The notes below the pieces were generated by a model. That model was not told the origin of the DNA. It worked only from the letters and a program-made list of their open reading frames with translations, and made no database searches. Shown here one piece after another: positions 1 through 10,853 of a stretch of 64,000 nucleotides of DNA. The stretch comes from Halichondria panicea (Eukaryota > Porifera > Demospongiae > Suberitida > Halichondriidae): NCBI RefSeq assembly GCF_963675165.1, contig NC_087387.1, forward strand, positions 1,185,001 to 1,249,000, read 5' to 3'. The position numbers and the translations under genes were made by a program. Position 1 is the first letter of the stretch; each line of letters starts with the position of its first letter.

Positions 1-2
1 AA

Positions 3-230
3 GGAGGTAAAACGCTTACTGATACCCTGCTTAAGAATGAAGATGTCCTATTCCAGTGGTGTATTCTTGGTGTTGAAACGAATGATGTAGACTTAAGTTT
101 ATTGAGGAAGATCATATCATTGTATGTAACTATTCGAGGATTTGCATTTGCAACATCTTGCCTAGAATTGTATAAACAAGCACAAAAGAAATCTCTTCAG
201 AAAAAAAGGGCACTTCGAAAGTCCGTGTAA
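3..230 (+). CDS. C-terminal exon of an unrecognised gene (partial)
   Basis: An open frame enters from the left edge and ends at a TAA at 228-230, giving about 75 residues. It contains the stretch LYVTIRGFAFATSCLELYKQ and ends in a Lys/Arg-rich tail (QKKRALRKSV). I recall similar 'VTIRGFAFA' C-termini in predicted proteins of sponges and cnidarians, several of them in transposon-like genes, but I cannot name the family. No start or upstream splice site is visible because the gene is cut by the window edge. It faces the P-element-like gene that ends at 365, so the two are convergent. Confidence 0.45.
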   Translation, partial: GGKTLTDTLLKNEDVLFQWCILGVETNDVDLSLLRKIISLYVTIRGFAFATSCLELYKQAQKKSLQKKRALRKSV

Positions 231-364
231 ATAACTTCATACACTCTGTACATCATTTAATAATCATGGTTAATAAAATTATTAATTATCAGTTAAATTA
301 AACATGTGTATGATAAAATTAATTGAATGTACAGAGTTACAAACATTACTCTATAATTATACTA

Positions 365-2557
365 CTACTTGTGCTTGTGCCTTCTTTTGGGAAGGGGTTT
401 GTTCTCATCACCCAGTTCCAATGTTCGTTTTCTACTGTCCTTTCGGCAGTTGCCTCTAATTGTTGCACATGTGCTGTTGATCACCCGAAGAGCCTGTGTG
501 TTCTTTGCAAATTCGCTAACATTTGGGTTTTCGTTCGATTTACCCCTCTGTCTTTGCTGACCAAAAAAATTCTCAACGGGGTCCTGGCACAACCTGTTGC
601 TGAGGAACAGTGTGACTCCAGGTATCGTGAATACATACTTAACCATTTCCACAAATGACCTCACTGCAGGTATTGCTATAAAAGTATAGTGTGGGCAATA
701 ATAGTATATGCTTACCAGTAATCCTCAGGCCTATACTAGTCTCAGGGCTGAGCATCATCAATTTTTTTTGGGTTTTTGTGAAGCCTTCCCTAGCCTCCAC
801 GCTTTTCTCCCAAGCATCCAAGTATGGGATGAATTCCTCTTCCAACCACTGTACAACATTTGTACATGCATAATTATGTATACAATTACGAATTTACTCA
901 CAGTTACACTCCACAATCCCACAGTATATCTTACCTTTAGCCTAAAGTCTGATGCTGATCTGTAAGGGTCTTTGAATGGGTTTCGCTTTAGCTTCCCGAC
1001 AGAAATACTGCTGACATTCAATGTGTCGAACAACTTATTGAACTTGTCAACAAACGTTATGGTCTCAGCAACTTCATCTCCCTGCGTCAGTTGTAGTGCT
1101 TTAGCAACGGAGTTACTGAGAACCTGCATGCATAAATATAAGACATAAACGAATGTGGGAATTTTAAGTATACACACACACGGAATTTTGACATAGAGTG
1201 CTTGTACATCTGTAACAGCACCATTAATTCACTTACTTGAGCTGCCAGATCTACTCGCATCTTGGAGAAGCTGGATAACTCAACATGCTCATACTTAAGC
1301 TTTGGTATCAATGCTAGGCCAGGGGTCTCTTGAGATCGATTCTTCATATACAGTAGCTTCAGTTGAGACCATAAAATATCTTTCCCTTTGCACTGTGGAA
1401 ATATGTATAGTACATACATGTTCTACAATTAGAATATTGTAAGTGTAGCTATGCACAACAAGAGTCTTAGACAGTAAATCTATAAACGCAAGCACTCACC
1501 CACAATTTTCTCTTAGGGCTAGCCCAGCCGTTTCTGACAGTCTTAATAAGGTGGGGTGGGTCAGAAAAGAAAAACAGAGACCTGTTGTCACTGGCATACG
1601 GGTTACCTTTTTGAGTTTCTTTTTAAGGCGATTTATCTGTTGTTGTGCCACTCTGCTCTGTTGATGTAGAACTTTCATTCGTTTGTCCTTTTCAAGTGAT
1701 GACAAGTATCGATAGTTAGTATGACTCTGAGGATTAACCCTGTTTAACTCGGTACACGTGTCTCTAGTGGAATCTTCAAAACGAAGGAACATTCGATTGA
1801 GTGTTTGTCTGTAGGCATGGCATACACTGCACTGGTTTGATTCCACAGGCACAAGAATCTGACATCCATCACATCGGATTGTTCCGTGGCTGAGCTTATC
1901 ATCGTAAAATGCCACACGATTTTTCCCTGTATACACAAAATTAATTAACTGTAATAGCAGATTTCATTCTTGGCAAGAGCACATGCACTCAGTACACTAC
2001 ATGTATACGTACCTGAAACATCCACAAAGGTCCCATTTCTGTCAGTTACTAAGGCAGCATACTTGGTGTCGTCATTCCCAACACAAACAGTGCACGAGTC
2101 CAAGAAGTCGATAATGTCTTGTACATCAGTCACAGACGCAATTACTTGATGCTTCATTGATAATTCAGGATTGTTGCTAGGTACTTTGCAACCATTGGCA
2201 AGAGCATGCCAAGAAAGATCACTGTGTATCACTATGCTGACGGCCAACTGAGCATGCTTGGAAATATGGATATCCTCTGAGTCCGATACATTCAACCATC
2301 CTATTCAAGTATAGAGTGTACATGTAACTAAATGAAAAACCGTTCACATAATTAAGTTACGTACCTTCAGGAAGCACAATGGCAATCTTTAGCCTCTGCC
2401 TGAGGGTGGCAATTGTTGATAAGGGAGCATCCGCAAATATCTTTCTCGGGATGCTAACTTTCAATTCACTGATATCGATAGGCAATGAGAGTTTCTTTGC
2501 TCTCAACTTCCTAAATTCATTCTTGCGGTGAACCGCAATTCTGAATTTTCGGGGCAT
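365..2557 (-). CDS. P-element/THAP9-like transposase gene lacking its catalytic core
   Basis: Seven exons can be drawn with GT-AG borders and matching phases: 2557-2365, 2300-2013, 1926-1607, 1392-1237, 1123-935, 848-716 and 663-365. They sum to 1578 nt, a 525-residue open protein. Exon 3 carries a CxxC...CxxC zinc motif and the phrase SHTNYRYL. Exons 4-7 match the C-terminal part of P-element/THAP9-type transposases: LSSFSKMRVDLAAQ, NPFKDPYRSASDFRLKWLEE, LLSPETSIGLRIT-like text, then LCQDPVENFFGQQRQRG and NTQALRVINS. The RNase-H-like middle with the catalytic acidic residues is absent: only 214 bp separate exons 3 and 4. No THAP zinc finger is seen in exon 1. It may be an internally deleted transposon or a domesticated protein. 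Start chosen at MPRKFRIAV; an in-frame ATG also lies at 2575. Confidence 0.75.
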
Positions 2558-3263
2558 TTCTGTAAGTGCAAACAAAGACTATGCAAAAAGAAACAAAGAC
2601 TATGCAAAACTTCAAATACTCCTCTAACAGTATATTAGCAGAATATACTCAACTAGCCCTTTTTAGAGATGAAAGAAGGAGACAAAAAACACTCCTAAAA
2701 ATACTTATTTATTGATCTAGTATTAAAGTTTCACTTGTATCATTCAAAAAGTATTGCTTACGCAAAACCCTAGGACCCAAGTATACAGTTTGACACAATT
2801 ACAAACTGCAAATCAGCTTTACATATCTGCTAGAGGGAGACATAATTTGGCTATCACCTTACTACCTACAAAACTGGCCTATTATTCTGCTTCAATTCTA
2901 CTGAAGTGAGTTATAATGACGCTCTAACTTACCAAGTATGAATACAGTTAATGCCAAGGACACTGGCCTAACCCAGAAGTCTAACAACGTCTGCAAACAA
3001 ACAGAGTCAGAAAAAATCTTTGTTGCAATCCCGCCAAAAAGTGATTACGTAACAAGACGAGGAGTGTTTCAACGGATATCATTGCAACCGCCGTTCGTTT
3101 CCAATCCCTCCCTTTTCTATCTATGCAGATACAGAGTACGAGTGTCCTATATCTTTGGCTATAGCATAGAGTTCACTAATGACTCTTGGTTTGAACTAAT
3201 GAGATGGTAACGATCGTTAGATCACTAACTACATTTTACAGTATCTTTGCAAAGGTACATGTA
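2558..3263. other. Intergenic stretch, no convincing gene
   Basis: AT-rich sequence between the P-element-like gene and the MITE. A short direct repeat (gcaaaaagaaacaaagacta type, near 2581-2605) is present. A 90-codon plus-strand frame at 2938-3210 has no recognisable motif and I do not support it as a gene. Confidence 0.5.
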
Positions 3264-3361
3264 CCGTATATCTTCTAATTTATCGGACACTTCTAATTAC
3301 CCCAGACACTCTTTTGGGCAATTTTCGTTGTTCTCATTCATTACATGTTTATTAACATTTC

Positions 3362-3394
<33 letters not shown>

Positions 3395-3728
3395 CGTTGT
3401 TCTAATACAACGGACACTCCAGTACTTTAATATTACATTTGTTCTAAATATCCGCACAATACCTTGAAAAGTTGAGTTACCATTCATTGACGGCAAGTAA
3501 GACTTAGAGTGCTGCAGTTAGATAGCTTTGAGTAGCTAGTTTTAGATAGCTAGTGCAACTATTCAGTCGTACCCTGTTCTATTAAACTTAGCTAGCTCGC
3601 ATGCAGCTGCTTGCTTGTTCTAATTATTCCGGACACTTCACATGCTCTATAAAAATCTGTTCCAATTATACCCGGACAATTTCCAAAATAATTATTTTTT
3701 GCTGTCAGATAAATTAGAAGATATACGG
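3264..3728. mobile_element. 465-bp MITE with 21-bp perfect terminal inverted repeats
   Basis: The ends are a perfect inverted repeat of 21 bp (3264-3284 and 3708-3728; it starts CCGTATATCTTCTAATTTAT). TA dinucleotides flank both ends (3262-3263 and 3729-3730), the duplication expected of Tc1/mariner-type insertion. There is no coding capacity. The interior is built from degenerate repeats of the type ttctaatta..cggacact (for example 3291-3310, 3401-3420, 3617-3637 and 3661-3678). It is a non-autonomous element; the superfamily rests only on the TA duplication. Confidence 0.85.
3335..3389 (+). mobile_element. Tiny poly-A retroposed insert nested in the MITE
   Basis: A 14-bp direct repeat (attttcgttgttct) lies at 3321-3334 and again at 3390-3403. 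Between the copies sit 27 bp of unique sequence followed by 28 A residues. Flanking duplication plus a 3' poly-A tail is the signature of LINE-mediated retroposition of a very short, 5'-truncated RNA. Because it sits inside the MITE, it is younger than the MITE insertion. Confidence 0.65.
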
Positions 3729-3793
3729 TATACATAATAACAACACAGATTTGCTACTGCACACACACACAAATACTGTACGTAAAAAGTAAC

Positions 3794-5992
3794 CTAAAAT
3801 ACAACAACAGATGGCCCACTGCACACATACACAAAACCATCACTGTCCACAGCTACTCCATAAGGATCAGTGATATGACCATTACCAAATGATGTGACAA
3901 ACTGACCGTCTTTAGTGAACACTGACACACGCTTGTTAGTTTGCTCAACAACATAAACAAAACCAGCGACACACACACCATGAGGGCAAGACAGATATCC
4001 TGGTCCACTTCCTTTCTTTCTAATCGAGCGAATAAACCGACCATCCATAGTGAGCACTTGAACACGATGATTATAACAGTCAGTGACATACACCATTTGT
4101 TCATTGTCCACTGCAACATCCTCTGGGTGAATAAAATGCTCATTACCAGTTCTGTATGAACCAATCTGCTTGACTGGCTCCAGCTCTGTCGTCAACACTT
4201 GGACTCTGTGATTGTTGTAATCACACACAAACAATTGATCACCAGCGACTGCTATCCCATGAGGGTAATAGAATTCCTTTGGACCACTTCCACTCGTCCC
4301 AAACCTCTTCAGCAGATCTCCTCTTTTGTTGAACTTGTACACACAGTGTTTACAGTCACAGACATAGATGTTGTCCTCCTTGTCTACTGCCACACCATAG
4401 ATACCGCCAAACCCATGTTTTGATTTGCTGATGCTTTGAATTTGTTTTCCTTTCTTGTCAAACACCAAAACATCACCCTCAAAGTCAGTTACAATCAGTT
4501 CTTCTGATGAGTTAAATGCCATATATAGAGGGTTCTTGATTCCTCTTATCACCCTCACTGGTTTGTCCAGCTTGGTGGGGGGTATTTTGACGAACACAGA
4601 GAAGGGGCTTCCTGGGATGGGCTGGTCGTCTACTGAGATCAGGAGGTGGTGTCGACTACGTACCCTAGGGATGTACTCAACGCTGTACACTCCATCCCTC
4701 ACAGGCACTGCTTGTAATTCTTGAGATGTATCATCAACTAGTGATTTTAAGGTCACTTTAATTTTGGAAGAAAAATGTCGTGGATTGCGGGTATTGATTG
4801 AAAAGCAAGCAAGTTTATCGATTTCAGCATGTTTAGCTCCATCTCCTTCCACAGTGCACTTTGTTGGATCAACTTTAGTACCATCATACACAAACACGTT
4901 GTTCGCACACAATTTCTTGAGATCCTCACAAACAAACACTTCGACTCCAAAATCATCTTTCTCCACTGGATCAGGATTGGCTGCTTCCTTCCCTCGCTTC
5001 ACCACCTCGGCATCGATTCGACTCACCACCTGCTCTTGCATCGTAATCAGTTCTTCATCACTTGCATTCTCCAGCGTACGCTCTACAAAGTCAATCAAAC
5101 TCTGAGCAGTGCCCAGGGACAGGTCCAGACCCTTCTCTTGAATCGTCAGCTTCTCCATCTTTGAATCAGCCAAAGCAAAAGATTCTCGTAAAACACAGAC
5201 CTTGCATCGATCGAGAATATCGTGTAGCTCCTGGAACTTGGCATTCACTTGTCTCTCTGTCAGTTCTTTCTGGGCCTGGATCTTCTGTTTAGTTCCTTTC
5301 ACTTGATTCACAGCGGTGCTCAGATCAGGCAGTAGGTTCTTGAGTGGGGAGAGGTGCTCCGTCAGCTTTTTGCGAGTTGCGGGGGCGGCTTTCTTTACAA
5401 ATTCGTAATTGTGTCCAGCGTGTTCAATAACGATACAGTCTCGACAGATGAGCTTGTTGCAATCAAAACAGAAAATCTTTTTTGGCTCTTTATGATCTTC
5501 ACATTTTGGGGGTGGTGGGTTTTCGAATGTTAGTTCTTTGACTCCGCCCTGTTTGAGCTCGTCTAGAGTGGAGACGATATGTGTAGCAAACAGGGATTTC
5601 ATACGCTGATGAGATCTTACACAATCCTCACAGATAAACTGGACACACTGTCGGCAGAATGCAGTGGCCTTTCCCCCAGAGCACACTTCACAGGTGTTCT
5701 CTAACTTGCCGTGGGCTTTCTCCATCCTCGAGTGGAGTGCTTTCATCCGGTTGATGAAGAACGCAGTGGGCAGTCTGTCTGGGTTGTTGTCTGGCAATAG
5801 AGTGGGCTCACGACAGTCCGGGCAGGGGAACGGCTGGTTGGGTCGGTAGCGACTGGAGAGTGTGAGGATGCATTGCTTGCAGTAGTAGTGACAACAAGGG
5901 AGCAGCTTTGGCTCCTGGTAGCGGTCATGACAGATGCCACAGGTCACCTCTTGCTCGAGATCAGCAACAACTGGATCAGGTCCTTCGGCCAT
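3794..5992 (-). CDS. TRIM-NHL protein A (RING, 2 B-boxes, coiled coil, filamin, NHL), 732 aa
   Basis: Likely E3 ubiquitin ligase of the TRIM2/TRIM3/TRIM71 (LIN-41) layout. RING C3HC4: C18, C21, C33, H35, C38, C41, C57, C60. First B-box about 101-140 (CEVC...CRQC...CEDC...H). Second B-box 164-194 (C164, H167, C175, C178, C183, C186, H191, H194). Coiled coil about 205-335. Filamin/ABP280 repeat about 375-472, ending GSPFSVFVKIPP. Six NHL repeats from about 485 to the end. In this family the RING recruits an E2, the coiled coil dimerises, and the propeller binds RNA or protein. Start is the MAEGPDP methionine shared by all copies; a further 13 codons lie in frame upstream, but the 5'UTR splice acceptor at 6006 falls inside them. 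Specifics: the second-blade loop is one residue short (VCDCKHC) and the end is GPSVVVF. Confidence 0.92.
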   Translation of the reverse strand: MAEGPDPVVADLEQEVTCGICHDRYQEPKLLPCCHYYCKQCILTLSSRYRPNQPFPCPDCREPTLLPDNNPDRLPTAFFINRMKALHSRMEKAHGKLENTCEVCSGGKATAFCRQCVQFICEDCVRSHQRMKSLFATHIVSTLDELKQGGVKELTFENPPPPKCEDHKEPKKIFCFDCNKLICRDCIVIEHAGHNYEFVKKAAPATRKKLTEHLSPLKNLLPDLSTAVNQVKGTKQKIQAQKELTERQVNAKFQELHDILDRCKVCVLRESFALADSKMEKLTIQEKGLDLSLGTAQSLIDFVERTLENASDEELITMQEQVVSRIDAEVVKRGKEAANPDPVEKDDFGVEVFVCEDLKKLCANNVFVYDGTKVDPTKCTVEGDGAKHAEIDKLACFSINTRNPRHFSSKIKVTLKSLVDDTSQELQAVPVRDGVYSVEYIPRVRSRHHLLISVDDQPIPGSPFSVFVKIPPTKLDKPVRVIRGIKNPLYMAFNSSEELIVTDFEGDVLVFDKKGKQIQSISKSKHGFGGIYGVAVDKEDNIYVCDCKHCVYKFNKRGDLLKRFGTSGSGPKEFYYPHGIAVAGDQLFVCDYNNHRVQVLTTELEPVKQIGSYRTGNEHFIHPEDVAVDNEQMVYVTDCYNHRVQVLTMDGRFIRSIRKKGSGPGYLSCPHGVCVAGFVYVVEQTNKRVSVFTKDGQFVTSFGNGHITDPYGVAVDSDGFVYVCSGPSVVVF

Positions 5993-6005
5993 CGTTAGTT
6001 CAGAT

Positions 6006-6335
6006 CTGGGGATATGCATTTGTAAAATCATGAAACTATTCTGTAATATCTAACATTCTGTTCTTATAACAGCATAGTATGTTAAATCTGTGAATAATAA
6101 TAGTTTATTAGGTCAATTCAAGCTAAACTAGACCTCTTGAAAAAACTTACCTTAACTATTTATCAGAAGTTCCTTTCAGTGCAGCCTATAATTATTATAG
6201 ATATATATATATAAATTATTATATATAGCCGGCCAGAAGTAGACTTTGTTTTGCATGTACCTTGTACTGGTACATGCTACGCCATTACACAATGTTATAA
6301 ATCTGACCAGATACGCCCACTTTATTTCAACACCC
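6006..6335 (-). promoter_or_regulatory. TRIM A leader intron and shared promoter module
   Basis: A 5'UTR intron runs 6150-6006 on the minus strand (donor AAG|GTAAGT, acceptor CCCCAG|ATCTG, 13 nt before the ATG). About 100 bp further upstream is the palindrome CATGTACC-7-GGTACATG at 6254-6276, then the phrase ataaatctgaccagatacgc (from 6297) and cccac repeats. The same order recurs upstream of TRIM E, F, H and J, so it is probably the core promoter. No TATA box position can be fixed. Confidence 0.5.
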
Positions 6336-6629
6336 ACACTTTTCTTCAAGGCAGTGAAGTAGTGAAGCCAACTGATGGAAGTGAGTGAATAAAATACAAA
6401 TGCATGGCCACTGTCCTTTAAATAATGATTCTATGATCTATGTGCATAGCCATAGTAGATCTTTATGGATAGGAAAAAAGTGTTCAAGATGCTCACAACC
6501 CATTTTAATAGTGAACAGTGCCTTTCCCTTTCCATCACAATTCCTGCAACTTGTAGCTGGTACTATTTGCACTAGTAATATTGCAGATACTGTATGGTGC
6601 AGACTACTCCCCCCTCTCTCTCCTTGCAG

Positions 6630-8010
6630 CTCAGTGCTTCTCTGGTGGCAACAATTACTACCCACACTGTAAGTATCTTTAGGGCTACAATTTGGATCGA
6701 CTGTTTAATAATTTTCTGGTAGCTCAAAGTTAGACGGCATAATAAAATCAAAGGTAATTTTCGAGGCTATTTTTGACAAAAAAGCGTGGGCTATAGGTGG
6801 GTGAAAAGTTCAATAGTCTCAATAAACTTATATATCTTTTGAAAGAGCTCTCTCTATGCTTTCAGAAAATCAAACAATTATTCAGATTAGACCAATGGTA
6901 TGCAAGTTATTGTCATTCAGTTATCCTTAGTGATTTTCCGAAGTGTTCTGCAATGCACATTAATGTATCTGTTGTATTAAAGAATGTACACATTGTAATT
7001 GCACTGGCTGGTTGATTGAAGTGGTTGATCACATTTCTCTCCCATGCACAGTGTGTTGATAATCCTCACAAAACAATTCTTTGTGGAAAATAGTAATAAT
7101 TATACGGTATGGCTAGTATTTGCATTAACAACCTCCAGCTATAGAGTGTTTGTTCCTTCCCTACAGGAAACTGTGTGTCCTGGACAACAGTCACTCACTG
7201 CACACCATCTACTCCCTCGACCACAGTCCACAAGAGGAGACATTCATCAACAGCTCCTACGTCAGCATAGACCACTCCCCCATCCAGCACACCTTCACCT
7301 TCACCTACACCCACCCTCACACCACATCCAACAAACCACAAGAGACAGTATTCAATGTGATGATATTACGGCCGACACTATATCCTCCCTCAACCCACCA
7401 CCAAAGCTAGCACAGTGACAGAGAGTATTGATAGAGAGACTGCGAGGGAGCCACTGTCTAATGGAGGGGCAAAGAGAAGAGGATCGTCTTTGAAGAGATC
7501 GTCAGCCATTTTCCACCGAGGGAGACAGCTCAGTTTGAAGAGACGGGCAGAGTCACAAGACAATTTGCTCAGCGATGATGAGGATGGTCCTGATTAAAAG
7601 CATTCCATTATATACCATTGTTAATACGTGTATATCACAATATACACTACTGTACTTCATGGGCGTATTTTCACAAGGGTACGATATTCAGCATTTTGCT
7701 GAGCTTGCACTGCATTTAGTTACATTTGTAGATAGAAGAGTCAAGGCTATTGCTAGTATCTGTCACTGACTCCTATCCCCCCCGGCCCCCATACACACAC
7801 ACACACAGCATCAGCTGCCAACTCCCAATCTGAGGAAGAGGCTATCTTCACTAACATTCAGCACACCCGACTTGGTGCCCATGGCAATGCTGGTCAGAGG
7901 TGACAGTTGTACTGACAGACACAGACACTGCTCAGGTCACCACACCCATCATAGTCGTGCCCAACGGTGCCACCATGCACACTGAAGCACAATCTAGTAC
8001 TGGAACAATG
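6630..8010 (+). pseudogene. p1: pieces of an unidentified plus-strand gene
   Basis: Three exon-like blocks. The first is a 39-bp block at 6630-6668 between a tccttgcag acceptor and a gtaagta donor (reads LSASLVATITTHT in one frame). The second, from 7167, follows ttccttccctacag and reads KLCVLDNSHSLHTIYSLDH and SYVSIDHSPIQHTFTFTY, then a Ser/Arg-rich tail ending SDDEDGPD at about 7595. The third, from 7809, reads LPTPNLRKRLSSLTFSTPDL. Compared with p2-p4, a single-base loss near 7366 breaks the frame of the second block. The protein is not recognised. It runs divergently from TRIM A and convergently with TRIM B. The DNA between blocks (6669-7166) holds a degenerate dispersed repeat (about 6830-6925) and no other gene. 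Confidence 0.45.
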
Positions 8011-8183
8011 TACTGCTTCAACATGTTGTTTAATGCTTATAATTTTCATTTTACGTAAGTCTAAACTCTCAAATTTTTGTATACACACATCACATTTGAA
8101 AACGGTTTAATTAAGATAATACAACCACAGATTTGTCACTCAACACACAAATAGAAATGCAAACTAGTCATGCAAGACAGCCA

Positions 8184-10385
8184 CTAAAAGATAATAACAG
8201 ATCCGTCACTGCACACATACACAAAACCATCATTGTCCACAGCTACTCCATAAAGATGGGAAGTGATATGACCATTACCAAATGATGTGACAAACTGACC
8301 GTCTTTAGTAAACACTGACACACGATTGTTATCAAAATCAGCAACATAAACAAAGCTAGTAACACACACACCATGAGGGCGAGACAGATCTCCTTGTCCA
8401 CTTCCCTTCTTTCCAATCGAGCGAATAAACCGACCACCCATAGTGAGCACTTGAACACGATGATTACTATAGTCAGTGACATACACCATTTGTTCATTGT
8501 CCACTGCAATATCCTCTGGTCCGTTAAAATGTCCATTACCAGTTCCCTTTGAACCAATCTGCTTGACCAGCCGCTCTGTCGTTAATACTTGGACTCTGTG
8601 GTTGTTCTGATCACACACAAACACTTGATCACCAGCGACTGCTATCCCTCGAGGCCAGTTGAGTTCCTTTGGACCAATTCCCCTTGTCCCAAACCTCTTC
8701 AGCAGATCTTCTCTTTTGTTGAACTTGTACACACAACTTTCGCCGTTGTCACAGACATATATGTTGTCCTCCTTGTCTACTGCCACACCAGAGATATTGC
8801 TAAACCCATGCTTTGATTTGCTGATGCTTCGAATTCGTTCTCCTTTCTTGTCCAACACCAAAACATCACTGTCTCGATCAGTTACAATCAGTTCTTCTGA
8901 TGAGTTGAATGCCATATACCGAGGGTTGTTGATTCCTCTTATCACTCCTACTGGTTTGTCCAGCTTCGTAGGGGGTATTTTGACGAACACAGAGAAGGGG
9001 CTTCCTGGGATGGGCTGGTTGTCCACTGAGATCAGGAGGTGGTGTCGACCACGTACCCTAGGGGTGTACTCAACACTGTACACTCCACCCCTCACAGGCA
9101 CTGCTTGCAATTGTTGAGATGATTCTTCAACTAGCGATTTTAGAGCCACTTGTATTGTATGATGCTTAAATTGTGTATTACATTCCACAAGAATCGAAAA
9201 ATTGTTAAGTGTACTAATTTCAGCAGTTCTAGCTCCATTTCCTTCGACAGTGAACTTTGTTGGATCCACTTTTCCTTCATACACAAAAACGTTGTTCTCA
9301 CACAACTTCTTGAGATCCTCAGAAACAAACCCTTTGACTTCAAAATCATCTTTCTCTACTGGATCAAGATTGGCTGCTTCCTTCCCTCGCTTCACCACCT
9401 CGGCATCGATTCGACTCACCACCTGCGATTGCATTGTAATCAGTTCTTCATCACTTGCATTCTTCAGTGTACGCTCTACAAAGGCAATCAAACTCTGAGC
9501 AGTGCCCAGGGACAGGTCCAGACCCTTCTCTTGAACCGTCAGCTTCTCCATCTTTGAATCAGCTAAAACAGAAGATTTTCGTAAAACACGGACCTTGCAT
9601 TGATCGAGAATATCGTGTAGCTCCTGGAACTTGGCATTCACTTGTCTCTCTGTCAGTTCTTTCTGGGCCTGTATCTTCTGTTTAGTTCCTTTCACTTGAT
9701 TCACAGCGGTGCTCAGATCAGGCAGTAGGTTCTTGAGTGGGGAGAGGTGCTCTGTCAGCTTTTTGCGAGTTGCGGGGGCGGCTTTCTTTACAAATTCGTA
9801 ATTGTGTCCAGCATGTTCAATAACGATACAGTCTCGACAGATGAGCTTGTTGCAATCGAAACAGAAAATCTTTTTTAGTTCCTCGTGATCTTCACATTTT
9901 GGGGGTGGTGGGTTTTCGAATGTTAGTTCTTTCACTCCGCCCTGTTTGAGCTGTTCCAGAGTAGAGACGATATGTGTAGCAAACACTTTCATACGTTGAT
10001 GAGGTCTTACACAATCCTCACAGATGAAATTGACACACTGTCGGCAGAATGCAGTGGCTTTTCCCCCAGAGCACATTTCACAAGTAGTCTCCAACTTGCC
10101 GTGGGCTTTCTCCATCCTCGAGTGGAGTGCTTTCATCCGGTTGATGAAGAACGCAGTGGTCAGTCTGTCTGGGTTGTTGTCTGGCAATAGAGTGGGCTCA
10201 CGACAGTCGGGGCAGGGGAACGGCTGGTTGGGTCGGTAGCGACTGGAGAGTGTGAGGATGCATTGTTTGCAGTAGTAGTGACAACAAGGGAGCAGCTTTG
10301 GCTCCTGGTAGCGGTCATGACAGATACCACAGGTCACCTCTTGCTCGAGATCAGCAACAACTGGATCAGGTCCTTCGGCCATCAT
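8184..10385 (-). CDS. TRIM-NHL protein B, 733 aa
   Basis: Full-length member with every RING and B-box cysteine and histidine kept. It starts MMAEGPDP (two adjacent ATGs at 10385 and 10382). B-box 1 has CVRPHQRMKVF. The filamin region is of the 'NNFSILVECNTQ' type, also found in F, J and K, unlike the 'CFSINTHQP' type of A, C, E, H and I. NHL blade loops: VTDRDSD, VCDNGES, VCDQNN, VTDYSN, VADFDNN. Two residues are missing after the third blade (TTERLVKQ where other copies have TTELEPVKQ). The 5'UTR intron is 10574-10399. Its upstream DNA has the tacgcccac motif but not the palindrome seen at A, E, F and J. K is its near-identical duplicate. Confidence 0.92.
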   Translation of the reverse strand: MMAEGPDPVVADLEQEVTCGICHDRYQEPKLLPCCHYYCKQCILTLSSRYRPNQPFPCPDCREPTLLPDNNPDRLTTAFFINRMKALHSRMEKAHGKLETTCEMCSGGKATAFCRQCVNFICEDCVRPHQRMKVFATHIVSTLEQLKQGGVKELTFENPPPPKCEDHEELKKIFCFDCNKLICRDCIVIEHAGHNYEFVKKAAPATRKKLTEHLSPLKNLLPDLSTAVNQVKGTKQKIQAQKELTERQVNAKFQELHDILDQCKVRVLRKSSVLADSKMEKLTVQEKGLDLSLGTAQSLIAFVERTLKNASDEELITMQSQVVSRIDAEVVKRGKEAANLDPVEKDDFEVKGFVSEDLKKLCENNVFVYEGKVDPTKFTVEGNGARTAEISTLNNFSILVECNTQFKHHTIQVALKSLVEESSQQLQAVPVRGGVYSVEYTPRVRGRHHLLISVDNQPIPGSPFSVFVKIPPTKLDKPVGVIRGINNPRYMAFNSSEELIVTDRDSDVLVLDKKGERIRSISKSKHGFSNISGVAVDKEDNIYVCDNGESCVYKFNKREDLLKRFGTRGIGPKELNWPRGIAVAGDQVFVCDQNNHRVQVLTTERLVKQIGSKGTGNGHFNGPEDIAVDNEQMVYVTDYSNHRVQVLTMGGRFIRSIGKKGSGQGDLSRPHGVCVTSFVYVADFDNNRVSVFTKDGQFVTSFGNGHITSHLYGVAVDNDGFVYVCSDGSVIIF

Positions 10386-10853
10386 TTATAGTTCAGATCT
10401 GGGGAATGCATTTGTAAAAGCATGAAACTAATCTCATGTTTAATTAATGCAAATATTGGCTAGCTAGAAATTAAGTACTAGTCTAGAATGTTAAATCTGT
10501 GAATAATAGTTTGCACTAAGTGATCAATTAGGTCAAGCTAAGCTAGACCTCTGCAGCTAGTTGAAAAAACTTACCTACTAGATCTATATCAGAAGTTCCT
10601 TTCAAGCACATTAATTTGTATGAATCTCAGATACGCCCACTTTTTTGTTTCAACGCCCACACTTTTCTTCCCATCATCCATTCACTTCTTCCAGAGTCTC
10701 AAAAGAAGTGAGTCCACATTGAGCATGTATGGAAACAAATTGGATAAAAACCTATATTTATTTGCATACTGCATATTGCTTAGTACAGTCTATCTGGCTG
10801 TAAACAATCAGGCTCCAGCTATAGAATTGAGTGTGTGTGTTCCTTCCCTACAG

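Noticed and set aside
2938-3210. 90-codon plus-strand frame
   Set aside because: No motif, no splice or homologous support; AT-rich spacer.
3853-4164. Secondary frames on both strands of each TRIM gene
   Set aside because: They recur in register with the TRIM coding frame in every copy and carry no family signature of their own.
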